Positions 1 to 7,957 of a stretch of 64,000 bases of DNA are shown piece after piece. Origin of the DNA: DAOPJM01 sp035399665 (lineage in GTDB: Bacteria; Bacillota; Clostridia; Christensenellales; CAG-138); contig DAOPJM010000008.1 in the NCBI GenBank assembly GCA_035399665.1, positions 1 to 64,000 on the forward strand. The letters run 5' to 3'. The translations under genes were made by a program, and so were the position numbers. The notes under the pieces were generated by a model. It searched no databases. It was not told where the DNA came from and worked only from the letters and a program-made list of their open reading frames with translations. Every line of letters begins with the position of its first letter. Position 1 is the first letter of the stretch.

Positions 1-725
1 GCGCGTTCTGCGAGTACATCGTACTTCCCGACCGCTGCCTGTGGAGCCTTGAGCCTCTCAAGAGGCGCTACACCGACGAGCGTGACATCTTCCTTGCCGG
101 CTCCTTGGTCGAGCCTTGCTCCGTAGGTTACAATGCGGTCATCGAGCGCGGCGACGGCGTCCGCCCCGGCGACAACGTGGTTATCTGCGGCACCGGCCCC
201 GTAGGTCTTGCGGCTTGCAGAGAGCTGAAGACCATGGGCGGAGCTATCGTAATCGTGTCCGAGCCTCAGCCCGAACGCGCCGAGCTTGCCAGGAAGATGG
301 GCGCTGATTACGTCATCGACCCGAGCAAGGTCAACTTCACAGAGGAGGTTCTGCGCCTCACAAACGGCATGGGCGCTTCCCTCTACCTCGAAGCCACGGG
401 TCTGCCCACGGTCGTGTATCCGGGTATCGAGCAGTGCATTTGGGAGGGTCGTACCCTCAATTCCACCGTTGTGGTGGTTGCCCGTGCGGAAGCCAAGATG
501 CCTGTTACCGGCGAAGTTCTGCAGGTCAGAAGGGCTCGCATCGTAGGTTCGCAGGGTCACAGCGGCCACGGCACATTCCCAAGAGTAATCGACAGCATGG
601 CGGCGGGCATGGATATGCTCCCCATGATTACAAAGAAGATTACTCTGGACGAGGTTCCGGAGAACATCATCGCTTTGCAGCATGACAGAACCAACATGAA
701 GATCACCTGCGTCATGGACGACTAA
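1..725 (+). CDS. iolM: scyllo-inosose 3-dehydrogenase (zinc-type alcohol dehydrogenase), C-terminal part
   Basis: The frame enters from the left edge (first full codon at base 3) and stops at TAA 723-725, leaving about 240 C-terminal residues of a medium-chain dehydrogenase. The NAD-binding loop GTGPVG lies at visible residues 63-68; the N-terminal catalytic zinc ligands are outside the window. The TTG at 105 is an internal leucine codon, because the frame is open upstream and the residues before it fit the fold. Family knowledge: in Thermotoga maritima IolM oxidises scyllo-inosose to a diketo-inositol. The assignment to that role is inferred from the three following genes, which match IolN, IolO and IolG in the same operon. 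On its own it would only be called a zinc-binding dehydrogenase. iolN follows after 9 nt with an AAGGAG ribosome site over the stop codon. Confidence 0.75.
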   Translation, partial: AFCEYIVLPDRCLWSLEPLKRRYTDERDIFLAGSLVEPCSVGYNAVIERGDGVRPGDNVVICGTGPVGLAACRELKTMGGAIVIVSEPQPERAELARKMGADYVIDPSKVNFTEEVLRLTNGMGASLYLEATGLPTVVYPGIEQCIWEGRTLNSTVVVVARAEAKMPVTGEVLQVRRARIVGSQGHSGHGTFPRVIDSMAAGMDMLPMITKKITLDEVPENIIALQHDRTNMKITCVMDD

Positions 726-734
726 GGAGTAATT

Positions 735-1856
735 ATGGCTTACCAGAAATATCTTACCACCGATTATCCCAACATCTTCTTTGAGGACAACACCGTAGGC
801 CGCATGAAGAAGCGCTTATGGGACGCCTCCGAGGAGGAGATTCAAGCGGTTCTGGACGATTACGGCATTGGCACCCCCAGCGAAATGGGCAAGGCGAACT
901 GCTACATCCAAAACACCCCAAGGGCGAAGCTCATCGAGAAGCGCCACAAGAACGACATCGTCTTGGTTCCTATCGGCAGCACCGAGAACCACGGCGCGCA
1001 GAACTGCTCCGGCCTTGACACCTTCATGGTGCAGTTCATCTGCGAAGCGGTTCGCAGAAAGACCGCCAAGCTCGGTCACGAAGTGGCGTTGGCGTTCCCG
1101 CCCATGAACTACGGCGGACACCCCTATCACCATCTCGGTATGCCCGGCACCGTCATGATTTCCGAGACCACCATCATCGAGACCTTGACCGCTGTCATGG
1201 CGGGTCTGTGGGATGACGGCTATCGCAAGATAATCCTTGTCAACAACCACGGTCAGGACTGGATGCTTGAGAGCGCGATTCAGGAGTTCTTCAAGCGTTA
1301 TCAGCTCCCCGCCTTCGCCTGCGTAGTTGAATGGCACCGCGCCGTGCGCGAGTTCTTCTACCCCTTGGGCGACGAGCGTCCCGACTTCGTCACCACCCCG
1401 TTCATCCACGCCGACGAGAGCGAGACGAGCGCCGCGCTGCTGATGTTCCCCGAAATGGTGGACATGAGCGTCTGCGTAGACGCCACGCCTAAGAACTTCG
1501 GTTTCCTGCAGGACGGCTTCTTTGACGGTTCCGTGGACAGCTTCCACAGGCCGAACCGTTGGCAGGAGATGGAAGGCAACGCTTGGATAGAGCGTTACGG
1601 CACCCCTGAGGGCGTAGTCGGCAAGCCGACCCGCGCCGACCCCAGGAGAGTAAAGCGCGCCGTCGCCGCTATCTGCGAGTATCTGACCCTTATGTGCGAG
1701 GACATCTACGCCAAGTACCCCGCAGGTCAGGTTCCCGATCCCTCCAAGTTCTCCCTGCGTCCCCAGGAGGAGATTGACGCCTGCCTGCGCGAGCCGCAGA
1801 GCGAGGGCTGGAAGAGCATACACGAGCTGAGCCGCAGAGGCATATTCATCGACTAA
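735..1856 (+). CDS. iolN: 3-dehydro-scyllo-inosose hydrolase (creatininase family)
   Basis: A 373-residue creatininase-fold metal hydrolase. Seen in the protein: the metal site motif GSTENHG (E84, H86) followed by D95, a second NNHG motif at 170-173, and HADESETS at 225-232 in place of the family HAGxxETS glutamate motif. Creatininases usually run about 250 residues; the extra N-terminal 75 and C-terminal residues are typical of the IolN subgroup. The inferred reaction is ring opening of 3-dehydro-scyllo-inosose to 5-dehydro-L-gluconate in the cytoplasm. It sits 9 nt after the dehydrogenase and about 100 nt before the epimerase, with a hairpin between. The start ATG at 735 follows AAGGAG. The opposite strand carries a long stop-free frame of 432 codons, judged to be a codon-bias shadow. 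Confidence 0.8.
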   Translation: MAYQKYLTTDYPNIFFEDNTVGRMKKRLWDASEEEIQAVLDDYGIGTPSEMGKANCYIQNTPRAKLIEKRHKNDIVLVPIGSTENHGAQNCSGLDTFMVQFICEAVRRKTAKLGHEVALAFPPMNYGGHPYHHLGMPGTVMISETTIIETLTAVMAGLWDDGYRKIILVNNHGQDWMLESAIQEFFKRYQLPAFACVVEWHRAVREFFYPLGDERPDFVTTPFIHADESETSAALLMFPEMVDMSVCVDATPKNFGFLQDGFFDGSVDSFHRPNRWQEMEGNAWIERYGTPEGVVGKPTRADPRRVKRAVAAICEYLTLMCEDIYAKYPAGQVPDPSKFSLRPQEEIDACLREPQSEGWKSIHELSRRGIFID

Positions 1857-1869
1857 AGTAACTACGATA

Positions 1870-1900
1870 GGCCGCGGTGCAGTTTTGGTGCAGCGCGGCC
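1870..1900 (+). other. intergenic hairpin between iolN and iolO
   Basis: Two 12-nt arms (GGCCGCGGTGCA at 1870-1881 and TGCAGCGCGGCC at 1889-1900) pair with one mismatch around a 7-nt loop. No run of T follows, so it is more likely a processing or mRNA-stability element within the operon than a terminator. Confidence 0.45.
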
Positions 1901-1960
1901 TATTCCGTGAGATACGCGCCCCAAGGTTGGGCAACCCCCGTAACGCTTTCGGAGAAAAAC

Positions 1961-2782
1961 ATGAATTACTTATCGCAAACCGTACCAATACAGTTCGACA
2001 CCTGCTTTTCGCCCTACAAGGCGGCCGATTGGCGCGAGGCCTTCCGCGACCTGCACGAAAAGGGCATGACGGGCGTAGAAATCGCCGTCGCTTACCCGGA
2101 CAGGGTTGACGCACAGGAGCTGCTGACAGAGGCGAACAAGAACGGGCTAAAGGTCACGTCCATTTCGACAGGTCAGATATACGGGCTTGAAGGGCTGTTT
2201 TTGACCTCGCCTGACGCGGCCGTGCGCGATCGCGCCCGCGAGGTCGTGGAGAACCACATCCTGCTTGCCCAAAGGCTTGGCGGAGCGAACGTCACAATAG
2301 GCCTTATCAGGGGCAAGCTTGAGCCGGGAGGCAAGAACGCGCTGTCGTGGCTTTTAAGGGAGACCCTGACGCCCTTATGTCACTTTGCCGCCAAGCATGG
2401 GATAAAGCTGCAAATGGAGGCTATCAACCATGGCGAAGCTTCCTTTATTAATAGTACCCGCGACTGTGTCAATTTCATCGCGGGCATGGGCAGCCCACAG
2501 TCACTCGGCATACTTTTCGACACCTTCCACTCCAACATAGAGGATGAGGACGTCGTTAAGGCAGCCAAGCTTGCCGTGGATTCGGGCAGGCTCATGAACG
2601 TTCATTTCGCGGATTCACACCGAGGTTTACCGGGCGAGGGCAGCATAGATTTTCCCGCAGTCGTCAGGGTTATCAGGGACGGCGGCTACACGGGGGCATT
2701 CACGCTTGAAACGCTGTGCGTCCCAAGCGAGGAGCATGTACTCAACAATTACGCCGACGCCTTAAAGAGGGTCACGGCATAG
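1961..2782 (+). CDS. iolO: 5-dehydro-L-gluconate epimerase (AP-endonuclease-2-like TIM barrel)
   Basis: A 273-residue sugar isomerase/epimerase. The ATG at 1961 is preferred over an in-frame GTG at 1877, because GGAG lies 7-10 nt before it and the family begins near PIQFDTCFSPYK. The TIM-barrel metal residues are visible: E in LQMEAINH, D in ILFDTFH, H in NVHFADSH and E in FTLETLC. In T. maritima the IolO enzyme converts 5-keto-L-gluconate to D-tagaturonate, which then enters hexuronate catabolism. Function is assigned from fold plus operon position; the fold alone (IolE, IolI, OtnI and xylose isomerase relatives) would not decide the substrate. iolG follows after 10 nt behind GAGGAGG. Confidence 0.7.
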   Translation: MNYLSQTVPIQFDTCFSPYKAADWREAFRDLHEKGMTGVEIAVAYPDRVDAQELLTEANKNGLKVTSISTGQIYGLEGLFLTSPDAAVRDRAREVVENHILLAQRLGGANVTIGLIRGKLEPGGKNALSWLLRETLTPLCHFAAKHGIKLQMEAINHGEASFINSTRDCVNFIAGMGSPQSLGILFDTFHSNIEDEDVVKAAKLAVDSGRLMNVHFADSHRGLPGEGSIDFPAVVRVIRDGGYTGAFTLETLCVPSEEHVLNNYADALKRVTA

Positions 2783-2792
2783 AGGAGGAAAG

Positions 2793-3809
2793 ATGATTAA
2801 CGTAGGTATTATTGGCGCGGGACGCATAGGGCAGGTTCACGCCAAAAGCATAATCACGGGAGTTGACGAGGCCAACATCCTTGCCATAGCGGATCCCTAT
2901 CTCAGCCCCGCGGCGGAGAAGTGGGCCAAGAGCGTCGGCATCCCCAACATTTACAGGGATTATAAGCTCATAATCAACGACGAACGCATTGACGCGGTGC
3001 TTATCTGCTCATCCACCGACACCCACGCCCAGATATCCATCGAGGCGATACAGGCTGGCAAGCATGTGTTCTGCGAAAAGCCAATAGACCAAAAGCTTGA
3101 CAGGATAGCCGAGGTCGAGGCAGCGCTCAAGGCGTCCCCCAGGAAGCTCAAGTATCAGGTCGGCTTCAACCGCAGGTTTGACCACAATTTCCGCGCATTG
3201 CGCAAGGCGGTGCAGGATGGCAGGATAGGCGAGGTTCAGTTTGTCAGAGTAAGCTCAAGAGACCCCGAGCCGCCTCCCGCGGGCTATGTCAAGGGTTCGG
3301 GCGGAATATTCCTTGATATGATGATTCATGATTTTGACATGGTGGGCTATCTCTCCGGACATAAGGTCGAGGAGGTCTACGCCAAGGGCGCGGTGCTTAT
3401 CGACCCCGCCATAGGCGAAGCGGGCGACGTGGATACCGCCACAGTCTCGCTGAGGCTTGACAACGGCGCGTTGGCGCTCATCGACAATTCCCGCAAGTCC
3501 GTCTATGGCTACGACCAGCGCGCAGAGGTGTTCGGCTCAAAGGGCAGCGTCCAGAACGCGAACGACCTTCCCTCCACCGCCGTTATCTCCACCGTTGAGG
3601 GCGTTACCGCCGAAAAGCCGCTGTGGTTCTTCCTACAACGCTATATGAGCTCCTATCAGGCGGAGGTGCGCTCCTTCATCGAGAGCATAGTCAACGACAC
3701 GGACGTCGAGGTCGGCATAGCCGAGGGCAGGGACTCCATAAGGCTGGCCCTTGCCTGCAAGAAGTCCATGGAGGAGAATCGCCCCGTCAAGTTGGACGAA
3801 ATCCACTAA
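2793..3809 (+). CDS. iolG: myo-inositol 2-dehydrogenase (Gfo/Idh/MocA family)
   Basis: A 338-residue NAD-dependent dehydrogenase with N-terminal GxGxxG loop (GAGRIG, residues 8-13), the family CEKP motif with catalytic K96, and the second-domain active-site residues D175, H179 and D180. Length is normal for IolG. The expected reaction is oxidation of myo-inositol to scyllo-inosose, the first step of the pathway, although the gene is last in the operon. The family also contains scyllo-inositol, glucose and other sugar dehydrogenases, so the exact inositol isomer is inferred from context. A strong bidirectional terminator follows. Confidence 0.8.
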   Translation: MINVGIIGAGRIGQVHAKSIITGVDEANILAIADPYLSPAAEKWAKSVGIPNIYRDYKLIINDERIDAVLICSSTDTHAQISIEAIQAGKHVFCEKPIDQKLDRIAEVEAALKASPRKLKYQVGFNRRFDHNFRALRKAVQDGRIGEVQFVRVSSRDPEPPPAGYVKGSGGIFLDMMIHDFDMVGYLSGHKVEEVYAKGAVLIDPAIGEAGDVDTATVSLRLDNGALALIDNSRKSVYGYDQRAEVFGSKGSVQNANDLPSTAVISTVEGVTAEKPLWFFLQRYMSSYQAEVRSFIESIVNDTDVEVGIAEGRDSIRLALACKKSMEENRPVKLDEIH

Positions 3810-3824
3810 AGAGCAAGAAAAAAT

Positions 3825-3867
3825 ATGCAAAGCGCCGCGAAGGGAAAACCTTCACGGCGCTTTTTTG
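3825..3867. terminator. bidirectional intrinsic terminator
   Basis: 13-nt arms at 3831-3843 and 3849-3861 around a GAAAA loop. The T-run TTTTTT follows on the plus strand (iol operon), and on the minus strand a T-rich tract follows (DUF1015 gene). The single imperfect pair is C-A on plus but G-U on minus, so it works for both convergent transcripts. Confidence 0.85.
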
Positions 3868-3880
3868 ATGTTGACCTGTA

Positions 3881-5203
3881 TTACGGCTCGATAAGCCTGC
3901 ACTCCATGTAGTAACGCTTTTCGTTGGCCTCGCCCATGGAGAATGTCTTGCGCGGCAGAGCGCCGTCATAGACCACGGTGTCAAAGAACTCGCTCTTTTC
4001 CATGGCGGGGAGGGTGAAGCCCACGGCCTTGTCCTCCGACGCGAGGCGCTCCACGACGTCCGCTCCGTGGATGTAGTCCACGCTCACGCCGCTGTTTTCG
4101 CGGATGAGCATGTCTATCGCGGCCTGAAGCGTGCCGACCGCAAGCTGTTGACGCGGGGACGCGACTTCGATAACGCCCGTATGCCCCTTGTACACGAAGG
4201 GCAGCTTATGGCTTGCGCCGCCCTCGGGGGCGGAAAGCTTGCGGGTCTCGGTCACTGAGACGCCGCCGTTCTGCTCATTTAGGATGGCGGTCAGCTTCTT
4301 AATAGCCTTTGCGCCGTCCATACCGAACACAACGCGGTGAATAGGCTCAAAGATTATGCCCTCGTCGTGAACGTTCTCAAGCTCGACCAAAGCCCACCTT
4401 GCGGGGTGGTTCTCGCGCTGCTTTGGCGTGAGCGTGGTCTTGATTTGCTCCCAGTTCGCCTTGGCGGTGGCAAAGCTGTGATTGCCGTCGCCCATGGCGT
4501 AGAGCAGGGGGGCCTTGTCGCCGTATTTGGCGGAGAACACCTCAGGGGACGCGATAACGCCAAGCGCGTCGATAACGCCCTGAATAAGCTCATCGTCCGA
4601 GACGAGCCAGCCCGTGATGTGGCCGCCGTCAAGCATAAGGTCGGTGTCGTACAGCTTCTCAAGCTCGCAGGCCTTGTCCATGAGCGGCTCAATCACGCTG
4701 CGTTTGGGGTCGTCAATCAGCACCAGGATGTGCGGAAGCTCGATGGGCGCGCCCTTGCGGATACGCAGTCTCGGCGGAATGCGCTCCACTATTGTGCCTT
4801 CGGAAGCCCTGATAAGCATCGTTGAACCCTTCGAGTAGTCGTAGCACTCCAAGTCAAGAGCCACGACAAGCCCAAGGCGGGTGTTGCCCGCGACGCTGCG
4901 CTTTACGAGTACAAAGCCCTGCTTGCGGGGCTTGAGTATGCCCTCGTCCATGTAGCGGCGCATATTGTTCCGTATGGCTTCGATGCGCTGCGCCTCGTCG
5001 GGCTTGTCCAAGAATGCCTCGGGAAGCATGAGATCGAGGGTGGAGGGGGCGTCCTTGATGTACTCGCGGGCTTTCTGCCAGTACTCGGGTTGGGATGTAT
5101 ATTGATCACAGGCAACCACGGCCCATTTGGAGAAATCCGCGTTGGCGTCCGGAAGCATCACTTCGGGGACGAGCAAACCGACGTTGTTCAAAAACTTCTG
5201 CAT
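3881..5203 (-). CDS. DUF1015 domain-containing protein
   Basis: About 440 residues, full length for DUF1015, a widespread family of unproven function. Recognisable stretches are VVACDQYTSQPEYW near the N-terminus and GDGNHSFATAKA in the middle. The ATG at 5203 (MQKFLNN) matches where relatives start. A second in-frame ATG 12 codons upstream at 5239 lies inside the hpf gene, with AGAAAGG directly abutting it. Neither start has ideal Shine-Dalgarno spacing, so coupling to hpf translation is likely. It starts 1 nt after the hpf stop codon, so the two form an operon read leftward, ending at the shared terminator. Confidence 0.8.
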   Translation of the reverse strand: MQKFLNNVGLLVPEVMLPDANADFSKWAVVACDQYTSQPEYWQKAREYIKDAPSTLDLMLPEAFLDKPDEAQRIEAIRNNMRRYMDEGILKPRKQGFVLVKRSVAGNTRLGLVVALDLECYDYSKGSTMLIRASEGTIVERIPPRLRIRKGAPIELPHILVLIDDPKRSVIEPLMDKACELEKLYDTDLMLDGGHITGWLVSDDELIQGVIDALGVIASPEVFSAKYGDKAPLLYAMGDGNHSFATAKANWEQIKTTLTPKQRENHPARWALVELENVHDEGIIFEPIHRVVFGMDGAKAIKKLTAILNEQNGGVSVTETRKLSAPEGGASHKLPFVYKGHTGVIEVASPRQQLAVGTLQAAIDMLIRENSGVSVDYIHGADVVERLASEDKAVGFTLPAMEKSEFFDTVVYDGALPRKTFSMGEANEKRYYMECRLIEP

Positions 5204-5204
5204 A

Positions 5205-5732
5205 CTATTTGACCGGCTCGATAAGGCCGTAATTCCCATCCTTTCTTACATACAGTACATTGATTTGATTGGTTTCCGCGTTGCGGAATACGAAGAACGA
5301 GTGTCCCAGGAGTTCAAGCTGCATCATGGCTTCTTCCTCGCTCATGGGCTTGATGTCGAATTTCTTTACGCGGACAATGCGCGGCCCGTCGTAATCTTCG
5401 TCTTCGTCGATCTCGCCGGCAATGGTGCGAATGCCTTCGCCGCGATGATCCTTTTCAAACTTGGTGCGGTGGCGAACGATCTGCTTTTCAAGCTTCGCCA
5501 ATACGTTGTCGAATGAGGCGTACATGTCGTCGGATACTTCCTCGCCGCGAATGATCCTGCCCTCATAGGGTATGGTCACCTCGACGATGTGACGATTGCG
5601 CTCAACCGAAAGGGTTACTTGGGCTTCAACGTCTTCGGGGAAGTACTTGTCAAGCTTCGACAGTTTCTTTACCGCTACATCGCGCATGTAGCCGGATACT
5701 TCGAGATTCTTGCCGGAAATTGTGATACGCAT
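5205..5732 (-). CDS. hpf: ribosome hibernation promoting factor, long form (HPF/RaiA)
   Basis: A 175-residue protein starting MRITISGKNLEVS, with the RaiA/YfiA beta-alpha fold in residues 1-100 and a C-terminal domain containing SEEEAMMQLELLGHSFF and the ending DGNYGLIEP. This two-domain layout is the long HPF of Bacillota, which dimerises 70S ribosomes into inactive 100S particles in stationary phase. An upstream in-frame start at 5813 was rejected, because AAGGAG lies 8 nt before the ATG at 5732. A TGGTATTAT extended -10 lies about 50 nt upstream. First gene of a two-gene operon with the DUF1015 gene. Confidence 0.92.
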   Translation of the reverse strand: MRITISGKNLEVSGYMRDVAVKKLSKLDKYFPEDVEAQVTLSVERNRHIVEVTIPYEGRIIRGEEVSDDMYASFDNVLAKLEKQIVRHRTKFEKDHRGEGIRTIAGEIDEDEDYDGPRIVRVKKFDIKPMSEEEAMMQLELLGHSFFVFRNAETNQINVLYVRKDGNYGLIEPVK

Positions 5733-5783
5733 ATGATTCACTCCTTCTTGCGCAGAAATTATAAGATCCCCTGCGCCAACTAT

Positions 5784-5792
5784 ATAATACCA
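5784..5792 (-). promoter_or_regulatory. extended -10 promoter candidate for hpf
   Basis: On the minus strand TGGTATTAT (TGn plus TATTAT) lies about 50 nt before the hpf start. The -35 region 17 nt further up (TGGAAT) is poor, as is tolerated by extended -10 promoters. Confidence 0.4.
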
Positions 5793-5889
5793 TATTGTGG
5801 GCCGCGATTCCATAGATATTTCAAAAATTCATAACTAATCTTGCATTGGTTTTAAGCCGCCAAAGCCGTATGCCGTCCCCCCCCTTTCG

Positions 5890-5920
5890 TGTCATCCTGA
5901 GCGTTAGTCGAAGGATCTTG
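5890..5920 (+). repeat. dispersed repeat half-site, solitary copy
   Basis: A single copy of the TGTCATCCTGAG...GAAGGATCTTG unit that recurs in most long intergenic regions of this window. The surrounding 5793-6049 stretch has no gene that I can support. Confidence 0.85.
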
Positions 5921-6049
5921 CCGCAAGCATAACAGTCAATTCCCGCTCTCATCCAAACACCGACCCGAAACATAAGGTCAAAAAAGTCCTAAATTTCTTT
6001 CGGTTTTGCAATTCGTTCACTTTTAGAACATCTTTATGACAACTTGACT

Positions 6050-6058
6050 TGTTATATT
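6050..6058 (+). promoter_or_regulatory. extended -10 promoter for the candidate small RNA
   Basis: TGTTATATT fits TGn-TATATT. It places a start near 6065, exactly where the 5-prime hairpin of the candidate RNA begins. The -35 region (ATCTTT) is weak. Confidence 0.4.
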
Positions 6059-6064
6059 GTCTGT

Positions 6065-6163
6065 GGAAGTTGAAGAGACTTCCGAATCCCTCCTCCTTAT
6101 GTATTTACCTCCCAAGTGAACAGCCCGCAGGTTCCCCCCACCTTTGCGGGCTGTTCCATTTTT
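6065..6163 (+). ncRNA. candidate C-rich small regulatory RNA
   Basis: Predicted transcript of about 99 nt with no reading frame. It opens with a hairpin (GGAAGT / ACTTCC, 6065-6083). An unpaired linker then carries two pyrimidine-rich motifs complementary to Shine-Dalgarno sequences (CCCTCCTCCTT near 6088 and ACCTCCC near 6107). It ends in a strong terminator whose loop is also C-rich (GGTTCCCCCCACC). Bacillota regulatory RNAs such as RsaE/RoxS use C-rich unpaired motifs to block ribosome sites, and nearly all genes here have GGAGG. Homology to a named family was not recognised; the call rests on promoter, structure and terminator agreeing. Confidence 0.4.
6118..6163 (+). terminator. intrinsic terminator upstream of tnaA
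   Basis: Perfect 12-bp stem GAACAGCCCGCA / TGCGGGCTGTTC (6118-6129 with 6145-6156), followed by CATTTTTGG. It ends the candidate small RNA. Confidence 0.75.
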
Positions 6164-6182
6164 GGCTAAACCTCGTCCCCCC

Positions 6183-6218
6183 AAAGCCCCTCGCCCCCCC
6201 GTGGGTCGAGGGGCTTTT
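6183..6218 (+). terminator. second intrinsic terminator upstream of tnaA
   Basis: Stem AAAGCCCCTCG / CGAGGGGCTTT with a 13-nt C-rich loop ending in TTTT. It lies 27 nt after the first terminator and before the tnaA promoter, so it isolates tnaA from upstream transcription. Confidence 0.65.
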
Positions 6219-6246
6219 CCGCGCGATAATATAATTTTCGTATACG

Positions 6247-6275
6247 TTTCAAAACGCCGTGGTACATGTTATAAT
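6247..6275 (+). promoter_or_regulatory. tnaA promoter
   Basis: TTTCAA, 17-bp spacer, TATAAT with an upstream TG (TGTTATAAT, extended -10). Predicted start about 6282, 24 nt before the tnaA start codon. There is no room for a long tna leader peptide after this start. Confidence 0.6.
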
Positions 6276-6305
6276 AAGGTAAATTTGATTTTACAGGAGG
6301 TCGCT

Positions 6306-7697
6306 ATGTCGAAAGCTTATGTCCCCGAACCGTTCCGCATCAAGATGGTGGAGCCGATAAAGATGCTCACCCGTGCTCAGCGCGAGGAGAAGATACGCCT
6401 TGCCCACTACAATGTGTTCAACCTTGCGGGCGAGGACTGTTTCATCGACCTGTTGACCGACTCCGGCACCAACGCCATGTCCGACGCGCAATGGGCGGGC
6501 ATAATGCACGGCGACGAGGCCTACGCGGGAGCCAAGAGCTACTACAAGCTTTGCGCGGCGGGGCGTGACATCTTCGGATATGAGTATATTCAGCCGGTGC
6601 ATCAGGGCCGAGCCGCCGAGAAGGTTCTGTTCCCACTGTTTTTGGGCAAGGGCAAGTTCGCCATCTCCAATATGTTTTTCGACACTACGCGGGCGCATGT
6701 GGAGCTTGCGGGAGCGCGTGCGATAGACTGCGTATGCGAGGCGGCCAAGGACCCGTCACACAGGGCGCCGTTTAAGGGCAACATGGATGTGGAGAAGCTT
6801 GAAAGGCTCATCCTTGAAAAGGGCGCGGATAACGTAGGTCTTGTGGTCATGACCATCACCAACAATTCGGCGGGCGGCCAGCCGGTGTCGCTTGCCAACA
6901 TGCGCGAGGTCTCCAAGGTTTGTAAAAAGTATGGCATACCCCTTGACATAGACGCGGCGCGCTTTGCCGAGAACGCCTATTTCATCAAGCGTGACGAGGC
7001 ACAGTGCCGCGACCTGTCCATAAACGAGATAATCAGGGAGGTATTCGCCTGCGCCGATATGTTCACCATGAGCGCGAAGAAGGACGCCATCCTCAACATC
7101 GGCGGACTTATCGGGGTCAAGGACGGCTCCTCACCCGTGATAGCGGGAATCAAGGCCAACTGCATAAGCTATGAGGGCTTTTTCACCTACGGCGGACTTG
7201 CCGGCCGCGACCTTGAGGCCATGGCGATAGGCTTGTACGAGGGCATAGGCGAGGATTATCTGAAGTATCGCATAGGACAGATGGAGTACCTTGCCTCGCA
7301 GTTGGACGACGCGGGCATAGCTTATCAGGCGCCCGTGGGTGGCCATGGGATATTCGTGGACGCAAGGGCGATGCTGCCGCATATACCGTATTATGAGTTC
7401 CCCGCTCAAACCCTTGCGATAGAGCTGTACAAGGAAGCGGGGATTAGGAGCTGTGACATAGGCTCGTACATGCTGGGCAACGACCCCGACACGGGCGAGC
7501 AGCTAAAGAGCGAGTTCGAGTTCACGCGGCTTGCGATTCCAAGGCGCGTGTATACGCAGTCACATCTTGACCTCATAGCGCAGGCGCTGATAAATGTAAA
7601 GGACAAGGCCAAGGACATAAAGCACGGCTACCGCATCACATGGGAGCCGCCCGTACTCAGGCATTTCCAAGCGAGCCTTGAGCCGATAGACGAATAG
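6306..7697 (+). CDS. tnaA: tryptophanase (tyrosine phenol-lyase/tryptophanase family)
   Basis: A 463-residue PLP beta-eliminating lyase. The start at 6306 has AGGAGG 5 nt upstream; the frame is open further left but nothing there is conserved. Visible hallmarks are FIDLLTDSGTNAMS (47-60), the glycine-rich GGQPVSLAN, DIDAARFAENAYFIK, and MSAKKDA with the PLP lysine expected at K259. Tryptophanase cleaves L-tryptophan to indole, pyruvate and ammonia; its paralogue tyrosine phenol-lyase releases phenol. SAKKDA, the DAARFAENAYFIK segment and the C-terminal IPRRVYTQSH with GNDPDTG resemble tryptophanase more than tyrosine phenol-lyase, which has SGKKDC. Substrate is therefore probable but not proven. 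Monocistronic, with no permease next to it. Confidence 0.82.
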   Translation: MSKAYVPEPFRIKMVEPIKMLTRAQREEKIRLAHYNVFNLAGEDCFIDLLTDSGTNAMSDAQWAGIMHGDEAYAGAKSYYKLCAAGRDIFGYEYIQPVHQGRAAEKVLFPLFLGKGKFAISNMFFDTTRAHVELAGARAIDCVCEAAKDPSHRAPFKGNMDVEKLERLILEKGADNVGLVVMTITNNSAGGQPVSLANMREVSKVCKKYGIPLDIDAARFAENAYFIKRDEAQCRDLSINEIIREVFACADMFTMSAKKDAILNIGGLIGVKDGSSPVIAGIKANCISYEGFFTYGGLAGRDLEAMAIGLYEGIGEDYLKYRIGQMEYLASQLDDAGIAYQAPVGGHGIFVDARAMLPHIPYYEFPAQTLAIELYKEAGIRSCDIGSYMLGNDPDTGEQLKSEFEFTRLAIPRRVYTQSHLDLIAQALINVKDKAKDIKHGYRITWEPPVLRHFQASLEPIDE

Positions 7698-7718
7698 CAC
7701 CATACCAAGGCTTTTAAT

Positions 7719-7760
7719 CTCGCCGCAAATACCGCCCGACACAGGGCGATTTGGGGCGAG
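7719..7760 (+). other. strong hairpin after tnaA
   Basis: CTCGCC, CAAAT and CGCCC pair in order with GGGCG, ATTTG and GGCGAG, with small bulges. It starts 22 nt after the tnaA stop codon. No T-run follows, so it may protect the 3-prime end rather than terminate. The rest of 7761-8337 holds only the scaffold gap and no supportable gene. Confidence 0.45.
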
Positions 7761-7957
7761 ACGGAGCCTGTCGGAAAGCAGAGGGGGAAAATGAAGGCGA
7801 GCGCAGGAGCCGGGGGGGCTTTTGCCGCTCGTTTTCGTTTTCTCGGAAAAACCCACCCGCACACAACATGGTTTCGTTCTAATCAGAAAGAATTTTAACA
7901 CGGCGATGCGCCGCTATATAATGTAAGCCGACGCACGCGCACTTGATTAAAGTATGG

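Noticed and set aside
105..725. TTG at 105 as the true start of the dehydrogenase
   Set aside because: The frame is open to the window edge and upstream residues fit the dehydrogenase fold, so the gene is simply truncated.
816..2114. A 432-codon open frame antisense to iolN
   Set aside because: iolN on the plus strand has clear family motifs; the antisense frame has no recognisable domain and arises from high-GC codon bias.
6045..6240. 6S RNA or a tna leader peptide
   Set aside because: No long imperfect duplex of about 190 nt as in 6S RNA, and no tryptophan-containing short ORF between the promoter and tnaA.
6144..6305. N-terminal extension of tryptophanase
   Set aside because: The region contains a terminator hairpin and the tnaA promoter; the family N-terminus and ribosome site fit 6306.
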